A program made the translations under genes and the position numbers. The notes below the pieces were generated by a model. It searched no databases and had not been told where the DNA came from. It saw only the letters and a program-made list of their open reading frames with translations. Shown in pieces: positions 1 to 5,203 of a DNA stretch of 5,203 nucleotides. The stretch comes from an uncultured Lachnospiraceae bacterium (GTDB lineage Bacteria; Bacillota; Clostridia; Lachnospirales; Lachnospiraceae): NCBI GenBank assembly GCA_910584695.1, contig CAJUBR010000126.1, positions 1-5,203 of the forward strand. Direction: 5' to 3'. Position 1 is the stretch's first letter, and each line of letters starts with the position of its first letter.

Positions 1-125
1 AAACTAAAAAGGAAACTGCTCTTAGAATGTTGCAGGATGGAGAGTTACCGATTGATAAGATTGCAAAATATTCTGGGCTTAATATTGCAGAGGTAGAGCT
101 GCTTGCAGAGTTTCAGACAGTGTAA
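1..125 (+). CDS. C-terminal tail of an Rpn-like PD-(D/E)XK nuclease/transposase (5' end outside window)
   Basis: An open frame runs in from the left edge (first whole codon at position 3) and stops at TAA 123-125, leaving 40 residues. The visible part begins TKKETALRMLQDGELPIDKI and ends LLAEFQTV. A Lys/Glu-rich helix, then 'ALRML-DG-LPIDKIAKYSGL-I-EVE-L', is the typical ending of Rpn-family recombination-promoting nucleases (also annotated as PD-(D/E)XK nuclease family transposases), which are abundant in Clostridia. The last part resembles a small helix-turn-helix-like unit. Known members make DNA breaks and promote RecA-independent recombination. The catalytic domain lies outside the window, so activity cannot be judged. 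The gene is followed by a probable terminator and is not obviously co-transcribed with the next gene. The family call rests on the tail alone, from memory of the family. Confidence 0.7.
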   Translation, partial: TKKETALRMLQDGELPIDKIAKYSGLNIAEVELLAEFQTV

Positions 126-156
126 AAAGTGTAGATATTATCATTAAGATTAAAAC

Positions 157-192
157 TGGGGAAATGGCAAGGTGGGCTGTTTCCCTAATTTA
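157..192 (+). terminator. Probable Rho-independent terminator of the Rpn-like gene
   Basis: Positions 159-168 (GGGAAATGGC) can pair with 176-185 (GCTGTTTCCC) through 10 consecutive pairs, two of them G-U, around a 7-base loop (169-175). The stem can be extended by G158-T186 and T157-A187. It lies 33 bases after the stop codon and is followed by the T-rich but interrupted run TAATTTATTT. The opposite strand also has a T-run after the hairpin (AGTTTTAATC), so it might act in both directions. The stem is strong and the U-tract is weak, so termination is likely but not certain. Confidence 0.6.
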
Positions 193-260
193 TTTGAGAA
201 TATAATATTTAGTAATATTGCACTTAACAAGGAAGAATGGGGAATGTCTTTTTATAGGTG

Positions 261-289
261 ATGACGGAAGGAAGAATTTGTAGTAAAAT
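261..289 (+). promoter_or_regulatory. Candidate sigma-A promoter for the GHKL gene (weak)
   Basis: ATGACG at 261-266 matches the -35 consensus at 4 of 6 positions. TAAAAT at 284-289 matches the -10 consensus at 5 of 6, with exactly 17 bases between them. Transcription would start near 296 and leave a leader of about 60 bases before the start at 358. A second possibility is TTGTAG 278-283 with TATATA 301-306 (also 17 bases). A perfect TATAAT at 201-206 has no -35 partner and sits just behind the hairpin. The AT-rich background makes chance matches likely. Apart from these, I see no gene or regulatory RNA in the stretch 193-341. Confidence 0.3.
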
Positions 290-341
290 AAATCTTAACA
301 TATATACATATTTAATCAAAATACAGAATGATATACAGAAG

Positions 342-347
342 AAGGAG
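342..347 (+). promoter_or_regulatory. Shine-Dalgarno site that sets the GHKL start at 358
   Basis: AAGGAG lies 10 bases before ATG 358-360. The longer frame begins at ATG 328, but starting there would place this ribosome site inside the gene. It would also add a basic stretch (MIYRRRRYAG) that is just the translation of the ribosome site region. The sequence before 328 (ATCAAAATACAGA) has no comparable site. The start at 358 is therefore preferred. Confidence 0.75.
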
Positions 348-357
348 ATATGCTGGT

Positions 358-2070
358 ATGAAGGAGAATTCGTTTACGATAAATCCGGAGGTAAATAGTG
401 CTCAAGAATTTATAGAAATATCCCAAGATTTTTCTAATTCATTGGATCTGGTAAGAGAAGCTATTAGCAATGCATTTGATGCACAGGCAAAAAATGTTGT
501 TATTGATTTTAGCGTTGTTTTAGAATGTGGAGAGAGAATTTTAAAGATTGAGATAGCTGATGATGGAAAAGGAATGGATAAGGAAGGGCTGAAATCTTTT
601 TTTGATTTGGGGAACTCGTTAAATCGGTATGATGCTGATGCAATTGGTGAAAAAGGGCACGGAACAAAAGTATATTTTAACAGCAGAAAAATAGATGTAA
701 TCACTATAAAAAATGAAATAAGATATCATGCAGTTATGAAAGAACCCAAACGGGAATTATTTAATCAGCATATACCACAGGTAGATGTTGAGGTTGAGCA
801 AGTGGAAGGTGAAAGATCAGGAACAAAAATTTGCATATATGGATATAATAATGATCGCAGAGATAAATTTACTCACGAGCAATTAAAAGATTATATCCTT
901 TGGTTTACGAAAATGGGATCAGTTGAAGCTGCATTTGGTATTGAGAAAAACAAGGATGTAAAATTAAAGTTTAAGGGTGTGGATCAAGATGATTTTGAGG
1001 AATTGAGCTATGGACATGTTTTTCCTAATGAAAGTAAAAAGGTTGCCGAATTATTTGATGAACATATGGTAGATGCGCCTAAATGGTATTGCAAGAAGAT
1101 TGTAAAAACAGGGAGCTTGAAGAATCTTCCTGAAATAAAATATCAGGCGGTTTTTTATGTTGAGGGAACGAAAGTAAAATATGAATATAATCCTATGATT
1201 CGGCGTAGTGGATATACTGCGCCCGAAGGGTCATACACAATACAAGACAGGTATGGAATTTGGGTTTGTAAAGATTTTATGCCGATAAAGCGTGTAAATG
1301 AGTGGATTACTTCAAAAGGAACAGAATATACAAAATTACATGCATTTATAAATTGCCAAGGACTACGATTGACTGCTAATAGAGGTTCTTTTGAAAATAC
1401 ACCATCAGAGATACAACAAGATTTACGAGAAGCTGTAAGAGAAATATATGACGGCATTATTCAAAGTGATGATTGGGGAGAACTAGAATGGCTGGAATCA
1501 GAAGCAGGGGCTTATAATACCGTTGAAAAGGAAAAAAGAGATTTTAAACGTAGAATGGATAAAGTAAACCGTGCAAAAGTGGCTCAGTTTAATGGAATTA
1601 ATTTAGTGGAGCCACAACAAGAAAATGGAGTGTTTTCAATTTTTATGCAATTAAGCAGCTACGATGAATCACTTTTCCCTTTTACTATTATTGATTATGA
1701 TACACATACAGGAATAGATGTCATTGTCAAAGGGCAGGATAATATGCCCGTAAAAACCTCCAAAATGTATTATGTAGAATTTAAGAATTATTTGAATAAA
1801 AATTTTAATCATTCCTTTGAAAATATACATAGTATAGTTTGTTGGGACATCAATTTGAATGAATTACGTAGCAATGAAGAGGTTAAAGATATTGCAAATC
1901 AGAGAAGAACCTTAAAAGTTATTCCCCCTGAAAACGGAAATGACTATACACGTTATTATTTAGATTCGTTAAGGAGTGAGCGTAAGATAGAAGTGTTTGT
2001 TTTAAAATACTATTTGAAAGAAAAATTGAATATAGAGTTTGCTCCAAGAACGGAGATAGCTATTGTTTAA
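358..2070 (+). CDS. GHKL ATPase (MutL/Hsp90/MORC-like) with probable C-terminal PD-(D/E)XK nuclease domain
   Basis: The 570-residue protein (start 358) is probably cytosolic; I see no signal peptide or membrane segment. All ATP-binding motifs of the GHKL (Bergerat) fold are present: the N box with E34 and N38 (EAISNAFDA), the G1 box D68-D-G-K-G-M73, the G2 box G97-EKGHG102, and a GT pair at 155-156. The acidic residue E34 is the one that activates water in this superfamily. Residues about 260-370 look like the S5-type transducer domain that follows the ATPase in MutL, Hsp90 and MORC; FINCQGLRLTANRGSF at 330-345 is the clearest piece. A charged helical linker spans about 385-420. Residues 442-500 look like a restriction-endonuclease fold: D454 in GIDVIV and E474-F-K476 in YYVEFKNYL give a D-x19-E-x-K pattern, followed by FNHSFENIHSIVCWD. 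Family knowledge: bacterial GHKL/MORC-like ATPases occur in restriction-modification-like and other defence loci, where ATP-driven dimer closure is thought to clamp DNA. A role in DNA recognition and cleavage is inference. The ATPase call is secure and the nuclease call moderate. The gene is AT-rich (about 33% GC in three sampled 60-base lines). Confidence 0.88.
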   Translation: MKENSFTINPEVNSAQEFIEISQDFSNSLDLVREAISNAFDAQAKNVVIDFSVVLECGERILKIEIADDGKGMDKEGLKSFFDLGNSLNRYDADAIGEKGHGTKVYFNSRKIDVITIKNEIRYHAVMKEPKRELFNQHIPQVDVEVEQVEGERSGTKICIYGYNNDRRDKFTHEQLKDYILWFTKMGSVEAAFGIEKNKDVKLKFKGVDQDDFEELSYGHVFPNESKKVAELFDEHMVDAPKWYCKKIVKTGSLKNLPEIKYQAVFYVEGTKVKYEYNPMIRRSGYTAPEGSYTIQDRYGIWVCKDFMPIKRVNEWITSKGTEYTKLHAFINCQGLRLTANRGSFENTPSEIQQDLREAVREIYDGIIQSDDWGELEWLESEAGAYNTVEKEKRDFKRRMDKVNRAKVAQFNGINLVEPQQENGVFSIFMQLSSYDESLFPFTIIDYDTHTGIDVIVKGQDNMPVKTSKMYYVEFKNYLNKNFNHSFENIHSIVCWDINLNELRSNEEVKDIANQRRTLKVIPPENGNDYTRYYLDSLRSERKIEVFVLKYYLKEKLNIEFAPRTEIAIV

Positions 2071-2106
2071 ATAAAAGAATAACGAACGGATTTAGAGAGG
2101 ATTGGT

Positions 2107-2181
2107 TTGGGCAGACAACGTCAAGCATTAAAAATGCACGTGAGACATGAAATAACAGCAGAGCATATGGTGGATAAATGA
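2107..2181 (+). other. Possible mini-ORF or remnant tail of a lost gene, overlapping the primase-helicase start
   Basis: The reading frame is open from 2083 to TGA 2179-2181. Its stop overlaps ATG 2178-2180 of the next gene as ATGA. From a TTG at 2107 it would encode 24 residues (GRQRQALKMHVRHEITAEHM is the core, ending VDK). GAGAGG at 2095-2100 lies 6 bases before that TTG and could serve as a ribosome site. The composition reads like real protein (basic helix, then ITAEHMVDK), not random sequence. It may be a short peptide that couples translation to the next gene, or the C-terminal end of an older upstream gene whose front part was replaced. Chance is also possible: an open run of 32 codons is not rare. 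I do not recognise the sequence. Confidence 0.3.
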
Positions 2182-5135
2182 ATATAGAAGCATATAATCT
2201 GGATTCTCTTCGAAGATTGGTTCGGAGCCTTCAGGATGAAAACAGAAAATTGAAAGCGCAATTGGACAAGGCAAACATTGCTTATGAGCCGGAGCATGTA
2301 TTCGAAGAGAAAATTGAGACTGCCGAGGAATATGATCCGGATCAGGGTGGACGTATTCTATCTAAATATATTACGGGAGATATGGTAAATAAATATTTCG
2401 CAATGTTTTGGGGAAGAACGGATGTTTATGCCAAGAGAGGAACCAAAGGCGGGTATTTTCCGCAGTGCAATCATAGATGGAACAATCGGATATGCCCGAA
2501 ACAGCGTGGTGAAAAAATCAACTGTGAAGCCTGTGAGCACACGGAATGGACAAAACTCGAACCGAAAAAAATTATGGAGCATCTTCTCGGATATAAGGAA
2601 GATGGCGCAGATGTATTAGGCATATATCCACTGCTTGCAGATGGCACATGCCGGTTTCTTGTATTTGATTTTGATAATCATGAAAAAGGCGCCGAAAGTG
2701 CAGATTTTGCCAATACGGATGATGAATGGCATGACGAAGTTGATGCATTAAGGCTTATCTGTGAACGCAATGGGATATCGCCGTTGGTAGAAAGGTCAAG
2801 ATCCGGCAGAGGAGCGCATGTATGGATTTTTTTCAGGAAACCAATAGCGGCATCCTTGGCAAGGAATTTCGGCTTTCTTTTGCTTGATAAAGGCTCGTCT
2901 TCCATTAATCTGAAATCGTTTCACTATTATGACCGAATGTATCCGTCCCAGGATGTTGCAAGCAGCATAGGAAATTTGATTGCACTGCCATTACAGGGAC
3001 AGGCACTGAAAAATGGAAACAGCGCTTTCGTAGATAAAAACTGGAATGCTTATCCGGATCAGTGGGATATTTTATTGAACCATACGAAAAAGCTTTCGGT
3101 AGAAGATATAGAAAAATATATGGCAAAATGGCAGACAGAACTTGCCGAAAAGGCTGGTGTGCCGGTTTCTCTGAATGACCGGAGTCGTCCAAAGCCTTGG
3201 AAGAAAAAAGATGGTTTTGTAAAATCAGACGTTGTTGGGAAGATGCATATTATTCTTGGAGACGGTATTTATGTAGATACGTTAAATTTAATGCCGCGGT
3301 TACAAAATCAGGTCAGAAGTATGGCCGCCTTTGACAATCCTGTGTTTTACAAGAACAAAAGGCTTGGATATTCCAATTATTATAATTTCAGCGCTGTGTA
3401 TATGGGAAAGGATACGGAAGGCTACATTTGCATTCCCAGGGGCCTGTATGATAATCTGATTGCATCCTGTAAAGAAGCTGGCATTGAATATGAGGTGACA
3501 GACCATAGAGAAAAGGGAAGACCGATTAGAGTTTCTTTTAAGGGAGATTTGAAGACACAGCAGGATTTGGCGGCACAGCGCTTACTTGCATTTGACTGTG
3601 GCGTTCTCAGTGCGGCCACTGCATTCGGAAAAACAGTAGTATGCAGTTATCTTATTGCCCAGAGGAAAGTAAATACGCTTATTCTGCTTCACAGCAAAGA
3701 TTTGCTGGAGCAGTGGGTGGAGGAATTAAATAAATTTTTGGACATAGACGAGGAGCCGCCGATTTATAAAACGAAGGGCGGCAGGGAAAAGCGCAGGAAC
3801 AGTGCTGTCGGTATTTTACATGGCAGTAAGAATACCCTGACAGGTCTAATTGATGTGGCTATGGTGGGATCCATTTACAGTAAAGGGAAATTCAATGAGC
3901 TCATCAATTCCTATGGAATGGTTCTGATGGATGAGTGCCATCATTGCGGTTCCAATACGTCTGTTGAAGTCATGAAGAAGGTGAATGCCCGGTATGTTTA
4001 TGGGGTATCGGCAACCCCGAAAAGAGGGGATGAATTGGAGAAGATTATTTATATGCTCATTGGGCCGGTCAGACACAGCTACACTGCAAAAGAACGGGCG
4101 GCGCAGCAGGGGATTGGACATTATGTATATCCACGGTATACAAGGGTGGTTGATACGGAAGAGAGCAAAGGTGACATCAATGGAGCATATTCTTTAATCA
4201 ACTCCAATGCTGCAAGGAATGATATGATTCTTGATGATACGAGAAAATGCGTAAAAGAAGGAAGAACGCCTGTCATTCTGACAAAATATAAGGAGCAGGC
4301 AAAATATCTGTATGATCATTTACAGAAAGACGCAGATTATGTATTTCTCTTATATGGTGATAACAGTGATAAAGAAAATTTGGATGTGAGAAGAAGGTTA
4401 AAAGAGGTGCCAGGTAACAAAAGTCTGATTTTGGTAGCAACGGGGCAGAAGATTGGAGAGGGGTTTGATTATCCGAGGCTGGATACATTGATGTTGGCAG
4501 CGCCGGTATCTTTTTCAGGCAGGCTTGAGCAGTACATTGGAAGGTTAAATCGTGACTATACAGGAAAAGAAGAGGTTATTGTGTATGACTATATAGATTC
4601 CCATATCCGTATTTTAGACAATATGTATGCAAAGAGACTGCGTACTTATAAGCGAACAGGGTTTCAGGTGATAACAAACAATATTCTTACGAAACAGTCA
4701 GTCAATTCCATCTATGATTCCGGGAATTATATGGATATATTTGAGAGGGATATTGTGGAGGCAGGGAAGAAAATCATCGTATCCAGTCCAGAACTTACAC
4801 AGGATAAGGTGGCGCGGTTTATCTATCTTGTAAAACCAAGGCAGGAAGCCGGGGTATCGGTAACAGTTATTACAACAGAGCCGCAGAATATATCTTATGG
4901 CAGCCCGGAGTTCTATCAGGGGTTGATGAAAGAAATGCGGGAAAACGGCATTTATGTCATTGTAAGGGATGAAGTGGCGGAACACTTTGCTGTTATAGAC
5001 GATGAACTTGTATGGCATGGCGGAATGAATTTACTTGGAAGGGAAGATGCATGGGATAATCTGATGCGGATCAGATCTTTTCAGGTTGCAGAGGAACTGC
5101 TGGAAATCGCATTGGTAAAAGGGAAAAAAGAATGA
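2178..5135 (+). CDS. AEP primase - SF2 helicase - PLD-like fusion protein (TOTE conflict-system type)
   Basis: The protein has 985 residues. The start at 2178 is fixed by an in-frame TAA at 2175-2177. Residues 8-35 form a short coiled coil. A Cys cluster (C97, C106, C116, C119, with H99 and H121 nearby) may bind zinc. The archaeo-eukaryotic primase domain (about 60-330) shows D164-F-D166 (metal-binding DxD), S209-GRGA-H214 (the S..G.H nucleotide motif seen in LigD-type primase-polymerases) and D252 in YDRMYPSQD, followed by GNLIALPLQ (265-273). A linker region leads into a superfamily 2 helicase: Q-type motif QQDLAAQRLL before Walker A 480-486 (ATAFGKT), DECH box 585-588, SAT 611-613, motif V near 754-764 (ATGQKIGEGFD) and motif VI Q785-YIGRLNR792. 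Residues about 815-985 form one PLD-like unit ending VIDDELVWHGGMN. The usual HxK is A934-E-H936 here and GSxN is G948-GMN951, so the nuclease centre is broken. I know this architecture under the name 'TOTE conflict system' primase-helicase. Likely activities are nucleotide polymerisation and ATP-driven DNA unwinding; the biological role is inferred. It has no good ribosome site of its own (GGTGG 2169-2173 lies only 4 bases away), which suggests coupling to upstream translation. GC is about 42% in four sampled lines, higher than in the gene before it. Confidence 0.9.
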   Translation: MNIEAYNLDSLRRLVRSLQDENRKLKAQLDKANIAYEPEHVFEEKIETAEEYDPDQGGRILSKYITGDMVNKYFAMFWGRTDVYAKRGTKGGYFPQCNHRWNNRICPKQRGEKINCEACEHTEWTKLEPKKIMEHLLGYKEDGADVLGIYPLLADGTCRFLVFDFDNHEKGAESADFANTDDEWHDEVDALRLICERNGISPLVERSRSGRGAHVWIFFRKPIAASLARNFGFLLLDKGSSSINLKSFHYYDRMYPSQDVASSIGNLIALPLQGQALKNGNSAFVDKNWNAYPDQWDILLNHTKKLSVEDIEKYMAKWQTELAEKAGVPVSLNDRSRPKPWKKKDGFVKSDVVGKMHIILGDGIYVDTLNLMPRLQNQVRSMAAFDNPVFYKNKRLGYSNYYNFSAVYMGKDTEGYICIPRGLYDNLIASCKEAGIEYEVTDHREKGRPIRVSFKGDLKTQQDLAAQRLLAFDCGVLSAATAFGKTVVCSYLIAQRKVNTLILLHSKDLLEQWVEELNKFLDIDEEPPIYKTKGGREKRRNSAVGILHGSKNTLTGLIDVAMVGSIYSKGKFNELINSYGMVLMDECHHCGSNTSVEVMKKVNARYVYGVSATPKRGDELEKIIYMLIGPVRHSYTAKERAAQQGIGHYVYPRYTRVVDTEESKGDINGAYSLINSNAARNDMILDDTRKCVKEGRTPVILTKYKEQAKYLYDHLQKDADYVFLLYGDNSDKENLDVRRRLKEVPGNKSLILVATGQKIGEGFDYPRLDTLMLAAPVSFSGRLEQYIGRLNRDYTGKEEVIVYDYIDSHIRILDNMYAKRLRTYKRTGFQVITNNILTKQSVNSIYDSGNYMDIFERDIVEAGKKIIVSSPELTQDKVARFIYLVKPRQEAGVSVTVITTEPQNISYGSPEFYQGLMKEMRENGIYVIVRDEVAEHFAVIDDELVWHGGMNLLGREDAWDNLMRIRSFQVAEELLEIALVKGKKE

Positions 5136-5149
5136 TTTGTCTAAAAATA

Positions 5150-5168
5150 CTTGACACTAATTTACCAT
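5150..5168 (+). repeat. Direct repeat copy 1, probable outer element of an IS end
   Basis: CTTGACACTAATTTACCAT matches the second copy at 5183-5201 at 16 of 19 positions without gaps. It begins 15 bases after the stop codon of the primase-helicase gene. It contains a perfect -35 hexamer (TTGACA 5151-5156), but the best -10 at the right distance (TACTCA 5175-5180, 18 bases) is poor. It may therefore be a transposase-binding site, not a promoter. Confidence 0.65.
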
Positions 5169-5203
5169 CAATTTTACTCAAACTTAGCACTAATGTACCA
5201 TAC
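5152..5203 (+). mobile_element. Probable left end of an IS21-family-like insertion sequence, continuing outside the window
   Basis: IS21-family elements begin with TG and carry several subterminal direct repeats that bind the IstA transposase. Here TGACACTAATTTACCAT begins at 5152 and a near copy follows 33 bases later, about three helical turns. No gene of the element lies inside the window, and neither the other end nor a target duplication can be seen. The family name is therefore an inference from repeat layout and from memory of similar ends. The exact boundary at 5152 is a guess from the TG rule. Confidence 0.4.
5183..5201 (+). repeat. Direct repeat copy 2, probable inner element of an IS end
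   Basis: CTTAGCACTAATGTACCAT differs from copy 1 at three positions (4, 5 and 13 of the repeat). The 14 bases between the copies (5169-5182) show no further repeat. The window ends two bases later, so further copies could follow. Confidence 0.65.

Noticed and set aside
201..206. Perfect TATAAT as the main promoter of the GHKL gene
   Set aside because: No -35-like sequence lies 16-18 bases upstream (TGTTTC at 17 bases matches poorly), that segment is part of the hairpin, and the leader would be about 150 bases. Such hexamers are common in AT-rich gaps.
237..257. Short frames starting at ATG 237 and ATG 244
   Set aside because: They stop after six and five codons and have no protein-like character.
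328..357. Upstream ATG at 328 as the start of the GHKL gene
   Set aside because: The added ten codons translate the Shine-Dalgarno region itself (AAGGAG at 342-347), and no ribosome site precedes 328. The start at 358 has a site at normal spacing.
402..704. Minus-strand open frame of 100 codons inside the GHKL gene
   Set aside because: It lies opposite the ATP-binding motifs, its protein is low-complexity Ser/Phe/Ile-rich, and it has no recognisable motif. It is a shadow of the coding strand.
1155..1457. Minus-strand open frame of 100 codons in the S5-like region
   Set aside because: It is fully inside a gene with strong motif support on the other strand and has no family resemblance.
2422..2619. 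Plus-strand open frame of 65 codons in another frame of the primase domain
   Set aside because: It is contained in the Cys-cluster region of the real gene, where the reading frame with four Cys and the primase motifs is clearly the coding one.
4698..5018. Minus-strand open frame of 106 codons at the end of the primase-helicase
   Set aside because: It is opposite the PLD-like domain, rich in Tyr, His and Ile as expected from reverse reading, with no motif.
1..5203. CRISPR array, tRNA, rRNA or retron-type structured RNA
   Set aside because: There are no regularly spaced repeats other than the single pair at the right end, no cloverleaf, and no space outside the genes for a larger RNA.

Overview
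The window looks like an accessory (defence-island or mobile-element) segment of a low-GC Firmicute, most likely a clostridial or Lachnospiraceae-type genome. The reasons are the AT-rich base composition, AGGAG-type ribosome sites, heavy use of AAA, GAA and ATA codons, and the tail of an Rpn-type nuclease of the kind common in gut Clostridia. No rRNA, tRNA or CRISPR array is visible.

Layout, left to right. Positions 1-125 are the last 40 codons of a gene that resembles Rpn/PD-(D/E)XK 'transposase-like' nucleases. It is followed by a 10-bp hairpin that is probably its terminator (about 157-192). Positions 193-357 hold a weak candidate promoter and a good Shine-Dalgarno site. Positions 358-2070 encode a 570-residue GHKL-type ATPase (MutL/Hsp90/MORC superfamily), with a probable PD-(D/E)XK nuclease domain near its C-terminus. 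The gap 2071-2177 contains an unexplained open tail of at least 24 codons whose TGA overlaps the next start codon. Positions 2178-5135 encode a 985-residue multidomain protein: short coiled coil, Cys cluster, archaeo-eukaryotic primase (AEP), superfamily 2 helicase, and a PLD-like domain without its catalytic residues. This is the architecture I know under the name 'TOTE conflict system' primase-helicase. The last 68 bases carry two 19-base direct repeats 33 bases apart, which look like the end of an IS21-type insertion sequence continuing beyond the window.

How the genes may work together (inference): both large genes point the same way, with no visible terminator between them. They pair a DNA-clamping or remodelling GHKL ATPase carrying a nuclease with a helicase that also carries a primase, so a DNA-targeting defence or genome-conflict module is plausible. 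Against a long-standing operon, the two genes differ in base composition (about 33% versus 42% GC in sampled lines), and the gap looks like a junction. They may have been brought together recently.
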